From the NCBI RefSeq assembly GCF_020171745.1, contig NZ_JAIVAH010000013.1:248001-312000 (forward strand): a stretch of DNA of 64,000 bases, given 5' to 3'. The notes beneath the pieces were generated by a model that was given only the letters and a program-made list of their open reading frames with translations, was not told the origin of the DNA and ran no database searches. Made by a program: the position numbers and the translations under genes. Positions 45,128 to 56,725 of this stretch are shown here, one piece after another. The stretch is from Prescottella equi (GTDB taxonomy: Bacteria; Actinomycetota; Actinomycetes; Mycobacteriales; Mycobacteriaceae). Numbering within the stretch: position 1 is the first letter of the stretch; each line of letters starts with the position of its first letter.

Positions 45128-46327
45128 TTGACCGTCTCGGCCACCGTTCCCGCGCCCGCCGGCCACCGACTCGAGACCGCCGGGCGTCGCCGTGCGATGC
45201 TCGCCCTCGCGATGGGCGGGTTCGGCATCGGCACCACCGAGTTCGTCGCGATGGGCCTGCTGCCGCAGATCGCCGGCGGTCTGGGGATCTCCGAGCCCAC
45301 CGCCGGACACGTCATCACCGCGTACGCGCTCGGCGTCGTGGTGGGCGCTCCGGTCATCGCGGCCCTGACCGCGCGGGTGCCGCGCAAGACGCTGCTGATC
45401 GCGCTCATGGTCGCGTTCACCGTCGGCAACGCCGCGACGATCGTCGCACCGAACTACGGCGGACTGCTCGTCGCGCGCTTCGTCGCGGGGCTCCCGCACG
45501 GCGCGTACTTCGGGGTCGCGTCGCTGGTCGCCGCATACCTCGCCGGACCCGGGCACCGCGCGAAGGCCGTCGCGATGGTGATGAGCGGGCTCGCGGTCGC
45601 CAACGTCGTCGGCGTCCCCGCCGCGACCTGGATCGGGCAGGGGCTGGGCTGGCGCAGCGCGTTCGGTCTCGTCGCGATCATCGGTGCGGCGACGGTCGCG
45701 GCCATCGCCGCATGGGTGCCGGCCCTGCACGACGTCCGCACCACCGACCCGCGGACCGAACTCGCGGCACTGCGCCGTGGGCAGGTGTGGCTCACGCTCG
45801 TCGTCGCGACCGTCGGCTTCGGGGGCATGTTCGCGGTGTACACCTACGTCGGCTGGACCATGACGGACGTCGCCGGGCTCCCGGTGTCGCTGGTGCCGGT
45901 GGCGCTCATGGTCTACGGGCTCGGCATGGTGGCCGGCAACATCTTCGGTGGCCGGCTCGCGGACCGCGCGCTCACCCGCGGATTGTTCGCGATGCTCGGT
46001 GCGCTCGTGGTGGTCCTGGCGCTGTTCGCGGTCGCCGCGCACAACCCGTACACCGCGATGATCGTGCTGTTCCTCGTCGCGGCGGCCGGATCGGCGCTCG
46101 TGCCGGGACTGCAGACCCGGCTGATGGACGTCGCCGCCGACGCGCAGACCCTCGCGGCCGCCCTCAACCACTCGGCGCTCAACGTCGCGAACGCGTTCGG
46201 TGCGTGGATCGGCGGCGTCGTGATCGCCGCCGGCCTCGGCTACACCGCGCCCGCGCTCGTCGGATCGGCGCTCGCGCTCACGGGGGCGGCGGTGCTCGCG
46301 GTCGCGGTGGTGACGGCGCGTCGGTGA
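45128..46327 (+). CDS. MFS transporter (DHA1/AraJ-like efflux)
   Basis: About 399 residues with twelve predicted helices. The N-terminal ALAMGGFGIGTTEFVAMGLLP is the sugar/drug-efflux DHA1 signature, and ARFVAGLPHGAYFG the conserved TM4 motif. Substrates of relatives include arabinose, chloramphenicol and other small molecules. I chose TTG 45128 (GGAAGG upstream), since the only upstream in-frame ATG lies inside the icd terminator. The stop overlaps the xthA ATG. Confidence 0.85.
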   Translation: MTVSATVPAPAGHRLETAGRRRAMLALAMGGFGIGTTEFVAMGLLPQIAGGLGISEPTAGHVITAYALGVVVGAPVIAALTARVPRKTLLIALMVAFTVGNAATIVAPNYGGLLVARFVAGLPHGAYFGVASLVAAYLAGPGHRAKAVAMVMSGLAVANVVGVPAATWIGQGLGWRSAFGLVAIIGAATVAAIAAWVPALHDVRTTDPRTELAALRRGQVWLTLVVATVGFGGMFAVYTYVGWTMTDVAGLPVSLVPVALMVYGLGMVAGNIFGGRLADRALTRGLFAMLGALVVVLALFAVAAHNPYTAMIVLFLVAAAGSALVPGLQTRLMDVAADAQTLAAALNHSALNVANAFGAWIGGVVIAAGLGYTAPALVGSALALTGAAVLAVAVVTARR

Positions 46328-47150
46328 TGTCCGATACGGTTCTTCGCGTGCCGCACATCATCACCACCGTCAACGTCAACGGCGTCCGCGCCGCCGCACG
46401 CAAGGGCCTGCTCGAATGGCTCGCCGGATCCCAGGCCGACGTCGTGTGCCTGCAGGAGACGCGCGCGACCGACAAGCAACTGCACGAGACGCTGGCACCG
46501 GCTCTGGACCAGGGCTGGCACGTCGCCTCCGCGGAACCGTCGGCGAAGGGACGCAATGGTGTCGCGGTGCTCTCGCGCCGGCCCGCCGATGCCGTCCGGA
46601 TCGGGTTCGGCGACGACGAGTTCGCGGACGCCGGACGCTACATCGAGGCCGACTTCGACGCGCTCACCGTCGGCAGCCTGTACCTCCCGACCGGAGAGGC
46701 GGAGACGCCCAAGCAGGAGCAGAAGGAACGCTTCATGGCGTCGTTCGCGGCGCACCTGGCGAGCAGCGCCGCGGCGGCCGCAGCGGCCGGACGCGACGTG
46801 CTGGTGTGCGGCGACTGGAACATCGCTCACACCGAACGGGACATCAAGAACTGGAAGGGCAACGTCAAGAAGTCGGGCTTCCTGCCCGGTGAGCGTGCCT
46901 GGGTGGGCGCCCTGCTCGCCGACGGTGCCTGGGTCGACGTCGTGCGCGACCTGCACCCGGACGTCGACGGTCCGTACTCGTGGTGGTCGTACCGCGGCAA
47001 GGCGTTCGACACCGACGCCGGCTGGCGCATCGACTACCACCTCACCACCCCAGGCCTCGCCGAGCGGGCCAAGGAGGCCCGCGTCGAGCGGGCCGCGACG
47101 TACGCCGAGCGCTGGTCCGACCATGCGCCCGTCACCGTGCAGTTCCGCTG

Positions 47151-47151
<1 letters not shown>
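46327..47151 (+). CDS. xthA: Exodeoxyribonuclease III-family nuclease
   Basis: 274 residues, EEP superfamily. TTVNVNGVRAAARKGLLEWL, LQETRATDKQ (metal Glu), SLYLPTGEAE, CGDWNIAHTE (Asp/Asn) and the C-terminal SDHAPVTV (catalytic Asp-His) are present. It repairs abasic sites as an AP endonuclease. Overlaps both neighbours, so MFS-xthA-RNase-barstar form one run. Confidence 0.9.
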
Positions 47152-49128
<1,977 letters not shown>

Positions 49129-49135
49129 TCCGTAC

Positions 49136-50161
49136 ATGGCCGACGCCGCGCCCAGCTTTCTCGACAGGCAGCGTGCGGCGCGGCCGTGGCTCGATCACCT
49201 GGTCCGCGCGGGCGGTCGCTACCAGCAGCAGAAGGGCGACTACTACGCCGCCGGGATCACGTACTTCACGATCCTCGCGATCGTCCCGATCCTCATGGTC
49301 GCGTTCGCGATCGCCGGTTTCGTGCTTGCGGGGCATCCCGAATGGCTCACCGAGATCCAGGACCAGGTCAGCAAGAACATGCCGGGCGGCCTCGGTGAGA
49401 CCGTCAACGGGCTGATCGATTCGGCGATTTCCGCACGCACCGGCGTCGGTGTGCTGGGCCTGCTCGGCGCCGCGTACGCCGGCATCGGCTGGATCACGAA
49501 CCTGCGGGACGCGCTGACGGTGATGTGGGAGCACACCCACGAGGCCGGCAACTTCGTGATCACGAAGCTCAAGGACTTCGCGGCGCTCCTCGGCCTGGGC
49601 GCGGCGATGCTCGTCACGTTCGGTCTGTCCGCGCTCAGCAACGGACCCGTCGCGCGCCAGGTTGTCGAATGGCTCGGCGCCGAGAACGTCACCGGGGTCG
49701 GGGTGGTGCTGCGCATCGCGTCGTTCGCGATCGGACTGCTCGCCACGTGGGCGCTGCTGACCTGGGTGATCGCGCGCATGCCGCGGGAACCGGTGACGCT
49801 GCGCAGCGCCGGACGAGCCGCGTTCGCCGCGGCGATCGTGTTCGAGATCTTCCGGCAGGTGGGCGCGATCTACCTGACCGCGATCAGCCAGGGCCCGGCC
49901 GGCGTCGCGTTCGGCCCCATCCTCGGTCTGCTGGTGTTCAGCAACCTCACCGCGCGGCTCATCCTGTTCGCCACCGCGTGGGCGGCCACTGCCCGGGAGA
50001 ACCTCGCGAACGCGTTCGTGCCGCCGCCCGAGGCCGCCGTCATCGAGCCCCGCGTCCAGGTCCGTGAGGGCGCGACGGTGAAGGAGGCGCTGGCGCTCAC
50101 CGGCGCCGGCGCGCTCGCGGCGATCGGGTTGGCCGGCCTGTGGCGGCGCCGCGGCGACTGA
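49136..50161 (+). CDS. yhjD: YhjD/YihY-BrkB family membrane protein
   Basis: 341 residues with six predicted helices. GDYYAAGITYFTILAIVPILMV and GAAYAGIGWITNLRDALTVMW are BrkB/YihY family hallmarks; the C-terminus ends in a seventh hydrophobic stretch and basic tail. Family function is unproven; YhjD has been tied to lipid transport in enterobacteria. It follows trpS by 7 bp. Confidence 0.87.
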   Translation: MADAAPSFLDRQRAARPWLDHLVRAGGRYQQQKGDYYAAGITYFTILAIVPILMVAFAIAGFVLAGHPEWLTEIQDQVSKNMPGGLGETVNGLIDSAISARTGVGVLGLLGAAYAGIGWITNLRDALTVMWEHTHEAGNFVITKLKDFAALLGLGAAMLVTFGLSALSNGPVARQVVEWLGAENVTGVGVVLRIASFAIGLLATWALLTWVIARMPREPVTLRSAGRAAFAAAIVFEIFRQVGAIYLTAISQGPAGVAFGPILGLLVFSNLTARLILFATAWAATARENLANAFVPPPEAAVIEPRVQVREGATVKEALALTGAGALAAIGLAGLWRRRGD

Positions 50162-50165
50162 GCCT

Positions 50166-50187
50166 GGCGACGCTGATCAGCGTCGCC
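50166..50187. terminator. Palindromic bidirectional terminator
   Basis: Perfect 22-bp palindrome (9-bp GC-rich stem GGCGACGCT with loop GATC) between convergent yhjD and dacB; it includes the dacB stop codon at 50177-50179. Confidence 0.5.
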
Positions 50188-51511
50188 GGCGGCGCGTGAT
50201 CGCCCGGGCCCAACCCAGCAGTCCGACAACGATTCCGGACCCGACGATGCCCACTGCCACCCGGCCGGCGACGTCTTTGTTCGGCAGGTCCGAACCCGAC
50301 GCCAGATCCATGCCCCCGGGACCGTGCGTGTCGGATCCCGCCACCTGCACCGCGGGCTCGTCCGAGGACTGCGGATCCACGAGAACACCCACCGAGACGG
50401 CGGGGTCGAGCGCCCATCCGTACTCGAGCAGACGCGCGACCTGCTCCCACGGACGGATCGGCAGCACGTCCGCCGCCATCAGCGTGACCGCGAGGCGTCG
50501 GCCGTCACGTTCGGCGCCGCCGACGAACGTCTGACGGGCGTCGTCGGTGTACCCGGTCTTGCCGCCCAGGGCGCCCGGGTAGTTCGCGAGCAACTGGTTG
50601 TCGTTGAAGATCGGGTACGGCTCGACGGGCTTGTCGTCGGGCTTCGCCGGGTCGGCTGGATGTCCCGGGAACATGACGGTGTCCGTCGTGATCAGCTGCG
50701 CGAACGTCGGGTTCTGCATCGCCGCGCGGAAGAACAGCGCGAGGTCGTACGGCGACGTCGACATGCCCGGGCCGTCGAGGCCGGAGACGGACGCCGTCCG
50801 GGTGTCCAGCGCACCCAGGGACGCGGCCTTGGCGTTCATCTTGGCGACGGTGGCCTGCTCGCCGCCGAGTTGCTGTGCGAGGGCCTGGGCGGCGTCGTTG
50901 CCGGACCGCATGACAAGCCCCTGCATCAGTTGCAGGTTGCTGTATGTGCCGCCGGCGCCGAGGCCCACCGAGCTGCCCTCCATGGACGCGGCCTCGGCGT
51001 TCGCCACGATCGTCGTGTCCAGGTCGAGTTCGTCGAGCGCCACGAGCGAGAGCAGCACCTTGATGGTGCTGGCGGGCCGGTAGCGGCCGTGCGGGTCCTT
51101 CGCGGCGAGCACCTGACCGGTGTCGAGGTCGGACAGCACCCACCCGGTCGCGGAGATCTCGGCGGGTAGCGGCGGGGTCCCGGGCGCGGCGACGATGCCG
51201 CAGTTGCCGAGGGCCTCGCCGCCGACGGGCTCGTCCGGCACCGGAACGGGCGCCGGCGCCGTCTCACCGGGACGCGGCACCTCCGACAGGTCGATCGCGG
51301 GCGGTGGCGACAGGCGGTGCGGGCACGCGTCGGTGTTCGGCGTGCTGAACGGGGGAGTGGTGGTAGGCGCGACGGCCGGGTCCGCCACGAGGGGAGCCTG
51401 CCCGGCGAGGGGCAGAGCCACGGCGGGAGCGCCCCCGGCACACAGGACGAGTGCGGAGGCAGTGGCGGTCAGGAGGATTCGCCGCCGCGCGGACTTCGGG
51501 TGAGCAGCCAT
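50177..51511 (-). CDS. dacB: D-alanyl-D-alanine carboxypeptidase (DacB1-like)
   Basis: 444 residues. Signal peptide (ILLTATASALVLCAGGAPAVA), a Pro-rich linker, then the penicillin-binding domain with SxxK in ASTIKVLL, SGND and KTG in LGGKTGYTDD. A C-terminal membrane anchor (VAVGIVGSGIVVGLLGW) is followed by Arg residues. It trims peptidoglycan stem peptides on the outer face of the membrane. Mtb Rv3330 is the syntenic equivalent. Confidence 0.9.
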   Translation of the reverse strand: MAAHPKSARRRILLTATASALVLCAGGAPAVALPLAGQAPLVADPAVAPTTTPPFSTPNTDACPHRLSPPPAIDLSEVPRPGETAPAPVPVPDEPVGGEALGNCGIVAAPGTPPLPAEISATGWVLSDLDTGQVLAAKDPHGRYRPASTIKVLLSLVALDELDLDTTIVANAEAASMEGSSVGLGAGGTYSNLQLMQGLVMRSGNDAAQALAQQLGGEQATVAKMNAKAASLGALDTRTASVSGLDGPGMSTSPYDLALFFRAAMQNPTFAQLITTDTVMFPGHPADPAKPDDKPVEPYPIFNDNQLLANYPGALGGKTGYTDDARQTFVGGAERDGRRLAVTLMAADVLPIRPWEQVARLLEYGWALDPAVSVGVLVDPQSSDEPAVQVAGSDTHGPGGMDLASGSDLPNKDVAGRVAVGIVGSGIVVGLLGWARAITRRRRR

Positions 51512-51540
51512 AACGAAATTCCAGGGTAGGCCCTCAAACG

Positions 51541-51600
51541 CGTAATGCGCACTTGACGCTGCCCCGAACTGGTCGGGATCAGCGCCAAGTGCGCAAAACG
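51541..51600. repeat. Imperfect inverted repeat, second copy of the 30711 element
   Basis: Arms 51541-51561 and 51580-51600 pair with 3 mismatches in 21; CCGA/TCGG extends the stem inwards. The right arm shares AAGTGCGCAAAACG with the element at 30711. It lies between dacB and the end of sdhB. Confidence 0.7.
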
Positions 51601-51627
51601 GTGGTGCTGTGGGTGCCTACGAAGGCA

Positions 51628-52404
51628 TCACTTGCGGGCGAACAGCAGCGCGCGCTTGACTTCCTGGATAGCCTTCGTCACCTGGATGCCACGGGGGCAC
51701 GCGTCGGTGCAGTTGAAGGTCGTGCGGCAGCGCCACACGCCGTCCTTGTCGTTCAGGATGTCGAGACGCTCGGACGCGCCCTCGTCACGGCTGTCGAAGA
51801 TGAAGCGGTGCGCGTTCACGATCGCGGCCGGGCCGAAGTAGGTGCCGTCGCTCCAGTACACCGGGCACGACGTGGTGCAGCAAGCACACAGGATGCACTT
51901 GGTGGTGTCGTCGAACCGGGCACGGTCCGCCTGCGACTGGATGCGCTCGCGGGTCGGCTCGTTGCCCGTGGTCATGAGGAACGGCTTCACGGCGCGGAAC
52001 GCGTCGAAGAAGGGCTCCATGTCGACCAGCAGATCCTTCTCGACCGGCAGACCCTTGATGGGCTCGACGGTGATGGTGATCGGCTTGCCGTCCTTGGGCA
52101 GCATGTCGCGCATCAGGACCTTGCAGGCCAGACGGTTGACGCCGTTGATCCGCATCGCGTCCGAACCGCACACGCCGTGCGCGCAGGACCGACGGAACGT
52201 CAGGGTTCCGTCCAGGTAGCCCTTCACGTACAGCAGCAGGTTCAGCAGACGGTCGGTCGGCAGGGTGGGAACCTGGAAGCTCTCCCAGCGCTGGCCCTCG
52301 CCGTCCTCCGGGTTGAACCGGGCGATCTTGAGGGTGACCATGACCGCGCCCTCGGGGACGGGCGGCAGCGCGGGTGCGTCCTTGTCCATGACAGGTGCGG
52401 ACAT
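51628..52404 (-). CDS. sdhB: Succinate dehydrogenase iron-sulfur subunit
   Basis: 258 residues. [2Fe-2S] ligands in CAHGVCGSDAM with a following Cys, and [4Fe-4S]/[3Fe-4S] ligands in CILCACCTTSCP and CNCTDACP-type FNCTDACPRG. It passes electrons from SdhA to the quinone. ATG overlaps the sdhA stop by one base. Confidence 0.95.
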   Translation of the reverse strand: MSAPVMDKDAPALPPVPEGAVMVTLKIARFNPEDGEGQRWESFQVPTLPTDRLLNLLLYVKGYLDGTLTFRRSCAHGVCGSDAMRINGVNRLACKVLMRDMLPKDGKPITITVEPIKGLPVEKDLLVDMEPFFDAFRAVKPFLMTTGNEPTRERIQSQADRARFDDTTKCILCACCTTSCPVYWSDGTYFGPAAIVNAHRFIFDSRDEGASERLDILNDKDGVWRCRTTFNCTDACPRGIQVTKAIQEVKRALLFARK

Positions 52405-54155
52405 CAGTACTTACGCTCCATCGGCTCGTAGCGGGTCTGGACAACCGGCTTGTAGTCCAGACGGATCGGCGAGATGAGGTCCGATCCCTCCTTGTACGCC
52501 ATCGTGTGCTGCATGTACTCGGCATCGTTGCGATCCGGGTAGTCCTCGCGGGCGTGGCCGCCACGCGATTCCTTGCGGTTGAGCGCACCGACGACCGTGA
52601 CCTCGGCCATTTCGAGCAGGAAGCCCAGCTCGACGGCCTCGAGCAGGTCGCTGTTGTAGCGCTTGCCCTTGTCCTGGACCGTGATGTGGTTGTAGCGCTC
52701 CTTGAGCGCCTTGATGTCCTTCAGCGCCTGCGACAGCGTCGCCTCGGTGCGGAACACCGACGCGTTGTTGTCCATCGACTGCTGCAGCTCGGTGCGGATG
52801 TCCGCGACGCGCTCGTGGCCGTGGTCCGAGAGGATGACCTCGAGCCACTTCTCCACGTTCGCGGCCGGGTTCTCGGGCAGCTCGACGAAGTCGGACGTCT
52901 CGGCGTGTGCCGCCGCAGCGATACCGGCACGGCGACCGAAGACGTTGATGTCGAGCAGCGAGTTGGTGCCGAGGCGGTTCGCACCGTGCACCGAGACACA
53001 CGCGCACTCGCCGGCTGCGTACAGGCCGGGAACGTGGTCCTCGTTGTTGCGCAGCACCTCACCGTTGATCTTGGTGGGGATGCCGCCCATCACGTAGTGG
53101 CAGGTCGGGTAGACCGGCACGAGCTCGGTGACCGGGTCGACGCCCAGATAGGTGCGCGCGAACTCGGTGATGTCGGGGAGCTTCTCCTCGAGCACGTCCT
53201 CGCCGAGGTGCGTGACGTCGATGTAGACGTAGTCCTTGTTCGGACCGGCACCGCGACCCTCGAGCACCTCGAGCACCATCGAGCGGGCGACGATGTCGCG
53301 CGGCGCGAGGTCCTTGATGGTGGGGGCGTAGCGCTCCATGAAGCGCTCGCCGTCGGCGTTGCGGAGGATGCCGCCCTCGCCTCGGACAGCCTCCGAGATG
53401 AGGATGCCCAGGCCGGCGAGGCCTGTCGGATGGAACTGGTGGAATTCCATGTCCTCGAGCGGCAGGCCCTTGCGGAAGATGATGCCCATGCCGTCACCGG
53501 TGAGGGTGTGCGCGTTGGACGTCGTCTTGTACATGCGACCCGAGCCACCCGTGGCGAAGACGATCGACTTCGCGTGGAAGACGTGGATCTCGCCGGTGGA
53601 GAGCTCGTAGGCGATGACACCGGTCGCGACCGGACCCTCGGGGGTCTCGGTCAGCGCGATGTCGAGCGCGTAGAACTCGTTGAAGAACTCGACGTCGTGC
53701 TTGACGCAGTTCTGGTAAAGCGTCTGCAGGATCATGTGGCCGGTGCGGTCGGCGGCGTAGCACGCGCGGCGAACCGGGGCCTTACCGTGATCGCGGGTGT
53801 GACCACCGAAACGACGCTGGTCGATCTTGCCCTCGGGGGTGCGGTTGAACGGAAGACCCATCTTCTCGAGGTCCAGCACCGCGTCGATGGCTTCCTTGGC
53901 CATGATCTCGACGGCGTCCTGGTCGGCGAGGTAGTCGCCGCCCTTGACGGTGTCGAAGGTGTGCCACTCCCAGTTGTCTTCCTCGACGTTCGCCAGAGCG
54001 GCGCACATGCCGCCCTGAGCGGCACCGGTGTGGCTACGAGTGGGGTACAGCTTGGTCAGGACCGCGGTGCGAGCGCGGGGCCCGGCCTCGATGGCTGCGC
54101 GCATGCCAGCGCCACCGGCGCCGACGATGACGACGTCATAACGATGTTCCTGCAT
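52404..54155 (-). CDS. sdhA: Succinate dehydrogenase flavoprotein subunit
   Basis: 583 residues. FAD site VIVGAGGAGMRAA, covalent-FAD His in RSHTGAAQGG, active-site HPTGLAGLGILISEAVRGEGG region and GANRLGTNSLLD. It oxidises succinate to fumarate in the TCA cycle. Second-to-last gene of the sdhCDAB operon. Confidence 0.95.
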   Translation of the reverse strand: MQEHRYDVVIVGAGGAGMRAAIEAGPRARTAVLTKLYPTRSHTGAAQGGMCAALANVEEDNWEWHTFDTVKGGDYLADQDAVEIMAKEAIDAVLDLEKMGLPFNRTPEGKIDQRRFGGHTRDHGKAPVRRACYAADRTGHMILQTLYQNCVKHDVEFFNEFYALDIALTETPEGPVATGVIAYELSTGEIHVFHAKSIVFATGGSGRMYKTTSNAHTLTGDGMGIIFRKGLPLEDMEFHQFHPTGLAGLGILISEAVRGEGGILRNADGERFMERYAPTIKDLAPRDIVARSMVLEVLEGRGAGPNKDYVYIDVTHLGEDVLEEKLPDITEFARTYLGVDPVTELVPVYPTCHYVMGGIPTKINGEVLRNNEDHVPGLYAAGECACVSVHGANRLGTNSLLDINVFGRRAGIAAAAHAETSDFVELPENPAANVEKWLEVILSDHGHERVADIRTELQQSMDNNASVFRTEATLSQALKDIKALKERYNHITVQDKGKRYNSDLLEAVELGFLLEMAEVTVVGALNRKESRGGHAREDYPDRNDAEYMQHTMAYKEGSDLISPIRLDYKPVVQTRYEPMERKY

Positions 54156-54170
54156 GAAGTCTCTGCTCCC

Positions 54171-54614
54171 CTAGCTCGCCGAGATGTTGGGGTCGAAGGT
54201 GAAGATGACGTAGGTGCCCAGGCCCATGATCAGGATCATCGACACGACCAGGATCGTGTTGAGCCAGAACCGGGTGGAGTCCTTGCGCGAGTAGTCCGCG
54301 ATGACCGTGCGCAGGCCGTTACCGCCGTGCAGCTGGGCGAGCCAGAGCATGGTGAGGTCCCACATCTGCCAGAACGGGCTGGACCAGCGACCCGCGACGA
54401 ACGCGAAGTTGATGCGGTGCACGCCGTCGTCGAGCATCAGCATGATGAACAGGTGACCCAGGACCAGGATGATGAGCGCCAGGCCCGAGAAACGCATGAA
54501 CAGCCACGCGTAGAGCTCGAAGTTGTTCTTCGCCGGCTTGCGCGGCGAGCGGGGGTTGTCGAGGCTGGCGGGGCGATCGAACGCCTTGCCGAGCGACTTG
54601 GCTTCTGTCGTCAT
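54171..54614 (-). CDS. sdhD: Succinate dehydrogenase membrane anchor subunit
   Basis: 147 residues with three helices (LALIILVLGHLFIMLML including a probable haem His, central LWLAQLHGGNG region, ILVVSMILIMGLGTYVIF). ATG 54614 lies directly after the sdhC stop. It anchors SdhAB and helps bind quinone. Confidence 0.9.
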   Translation of the reverse strand: MTTEAKSLGKAFDRPASLDNPRSPRKPAKNNFELYAWLFMRFSGLALIILVLGHLFIMLMLDDGVHRINFAFVAGRWSSPFWQMWDLTMLWLAQLHGGNGLRTVIADYSRKDSTRFWLNTILVVSMILIMGLGTYVIFTFDPNISAS

Positions 54615-54615
54615 G

Positions 54616-55020
54616 TCAGTGCCCCGCAAACATGTTGTAGAAGATGCGACCGGCACCCGGGATCATCACCACGAACCAGATCGCGATGATCACCCAGAGC
54701 ATGACGCGCTGGTACTGGGGTCCCTTCGACCAGAAGTCGACGAGCATCACGCGAACGCCGTTGAGTGCGTGGTACAGCACCATGGCGACGAGGGCGAGCT
54801 CCATGAGGCCGACAAGGGGGTTCTTGTAGGTCTCGATGACTCGGTCGTACGTGTCCGGGTTGACCCGCACGAGGGCGGTGTCCAGGACGTGGACGAAAAG
54901 GAAGAAGAATGTCGCTACGCCTGTGATCCGGTGCAGAACCCAGGACCACATGCCCGGGTCGCCCCGGTAAAGCGACCGGGTGCGCTCCTTAGCGGGAGCG
55001 GCTTCTGTCGTGCTGCTCAT
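54616..55020 (-). CDS. sdhC: Succinate dehydrogenase cytochrome b556 subunit
   Basis: 134 residues with three helices; WVLHRITGVATFFFLFVHVLD is the SdhC signature with the haem-ligand His, and YHALNGVRVMLVDF is conserved in TM2. First gene of sdhCDAB; the promoter must lie in 55021-55300. Confidence 0.92.
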   Translation of the reverse strand: MSSTTEAAPAKERTRSLYRGDPGMWSWVLHRITGVATFFFLFVHVLDTALVRVNPDTYDRVIETYKNPLVGLMELALVAMVLYHALNGVRVMLVDFWSKGPQYQRVMLWVIIAIWFVVMIPGAGRIFYNMFAGH

Positions 55021-55609
55021 CGACTGCTGTGCCTCCAACGTCTTTGGTGGGCGCGTCGAGCCTGCACAACTTTTCGGGTATCCCGCAGCTCGGGCTCGAC
55101 GAGAACCTAAACCGACTTCTGTGAACTCTAAACCCAACAGAATCCGGGAACTAATTCCCTTCGCGGTTCGTACGGCGTCGAAAATGGTTGTTAGGTTTGC
55201 CTTCCCATAGCGACCGGAGTGGCGTCCGTCCATTATCTGCATGCATTCAGTAGCCGGTCCCGAGAGGGGACCTAGTGCCCTGGTTTCGTGGAAGTTGTTG
55301 CGCGACAATGGGCATCGCCTCGCGGCGGCCGATCTCGAGTCTGGCGGTCGCGCGTTTGCCGCAGGGGCGCGCCGTGGGGCGATGGGCCTGTGGCCTGCGG
55401 ATGCAATGTGGAAAATGTCTCACACGGTCTGTGCTGGGGCCGCGAATGTCTACTCGTCGGTAACATCATTCTGCGTGGTTACGGCCGTCATCTTGTGTGA
55501 CGCGAGTGGTCGACGGCAATTCGGGATCCCACCTACCGGCCATCGCCGGTTCCGACACTCGGCATCCGGAAGCCACGCGATCGACAGGTCCCGCGGCTAC
55601 CGTCTAGCC
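55021..55609. other. Intergenic region between sdhC and add
   Basis: About 590 bp divergent region without a supportable gene. In mycobacteria cdd and deoA sit here; neither is recognisable. 55130-55210 is AT-rich and likely carries the sdh promoter, including an IdeR-like sequence. An open frame from 55241 joined to add lacks coding character before 55610. Confidence 0.6.
55191..55209. promoter_or_regulatory. IdeR/DtxR-box-like sequence upstream of sdhC
   Basis: TTAGGTTTGCCTTCCCATA matches the 19-bp iron box TTAGGTTAGGCTAACCTAA at 13 positions, with a perfect left half and poor right half. sdh is iron-rich, so regulation is plausible but unproven. Confidence 0.3.
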
Positions 55610-56698
55610 ATGACAGCGCCGTTGGATCTGAGCTACCTCCGCAGCGCGCCCAAGGTGCTGCTGCACGACCACCTCGACGGTGGCCTGCGGCCCGCCACCG
55701 TCGTCGAACTGGCCGACGCATGCGGCTACACCGGGTTGCCCGCCGAGACGCCCGACGAACTCGCCGTGTGGTTCCGGGACGCCGCCGACAGCGGTTCGCT
55801 CGAGCGCTACCTCGAGACGTTCGCGCACACCGTCGCCGTCATGCAGACACCGGCCGGTCTGCGCCGCGTCGCGCGGGAGTGCGCCGAGGATCTCGCCGAC
55901 GACGGCGTGGTCTACGCCGAGGTGCGGTTCGCGCCCGAACAGCACCTCGAGAGCGGGCTGAGTCTCGACGACGTCGTCGAGCACGTCCTCGAAGGTTTTC
56001 GGGAGGGGGAGGAGAACGCCCGGGCCGAGGGGCGCGAGATCCGGATCGGCTGCCTGCTCACCGCGATGCGGCACGCGGCCCGCTCCCGCGAGATCGCCGA
56101 ACTCGCGGTCCGTTTCCGCGACCGCGGCGTCGTCGGCTTCGACATCGCCGGCGCCGAGGCCGGATACCCGCCGAGCCGGCACCTCGACGCCTTCGAATAC
56201 ATGCGCACGTGCAACGCGCATTTCACGATCCATGCGGGAGAGGCGTTCGGGCTGCCGTCGATCCACGAGGCCATCGCGTTCTGCGGTACGGACCGGCTGG
56301 GGCACGGCGTGCGCATCACCGACGACATCACAGTCGGGCCCGACGGCGAGATGTCCCTCGGACTGCTCGCGAACTACGTGCGCGACAAGCGGATCCCTCT
56401 CGAGCTGTGCCCGAGCTCGAACGTGCAGACCGGCGCGGTCGCGAATCTCGAGGAGCACCCGTTCGATCTGCTCGCGCGGCTGCGGTTCCGGGTGACCGTC
56501 AACACCGACAACCGGCTGATGAGTGACACCTCGATGAGCCGCGAGATGCTGGCGCTGGTCAACACCTTCGGGTACGGCTGGAGCGATCTCGAACGGTTCA
56601 CCATCAACGCGATGAAGTCGGCGTTCATCCCGTTCGACCAGCGGCTGGCGCTGATCGACGGGGTCATCAAGCCAGGCTACGCGGTGCTGATCGGCTGA
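55610..56698 (+). CDS. add: Adenosine deaminase
   Basis: 362 residues. Zinc and substrate motifs HDHLDGG, HAGEAFG (catalytic Glu), [17 protein letters not shown] and NTDNRLMSD are complete. It deaminates adenosine/deoxyadenosine for purine salvage. ATG 55610 precedes [19 protein letters not shown]; the residues upstream are not family-like. Confidence 0.93.
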   Translation: MTAPLDLSYLRSAPKVLLHDHLDGGLRPATVVELADACGYTGLPAETPDELAVWFRDAADSGSLERYLETFAHTVAVMQTPAGLRRVARECAEDLADDGVVYAEVRFAPEQHLESGLSLDDVVEHVLEGFREGEENARAEGREIRIGCLLTAMRHAARSREIAELAVRFRDRGVVGFDIAGAEAGYPPSRHLDAFEYMRTCNAHFTIHAGEAFGLPSIHEAIAFCGTDRLGHGVRITDDITVGPDGEMSLGLLANYVRDKRIPLELCPSSNVQTGAVANLEEHPFDLLARLRFRVTVNTDNRLMSDTSMSREMLALVNTFGYGWSDLERFTINAMKSAFIPFDQRLALIDGVIKPGYAVLIG

Positions 56699-56725
56699 CC
56701 CGCCACCGCTCGCCCGGCCCCCCGG

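Noticed and set aside
52395-54689. A 764-codon open frame on the plus strand opposite sdhA and sdhD
   Set aside because: Antisense shadow of sdhA with biased composition and no motif.
55430-55510. CRP/GlxR-like TGTGA half-sites upstream of sdhC and add
   Set aside because: No paired half-site with correct 6-bp spacing.
55241-55609. N-terminal extension of adenosine deaminase
   Set aside because: Residues before 55610 are not family-like and lack coding character; ATG 55610 fits the family start.
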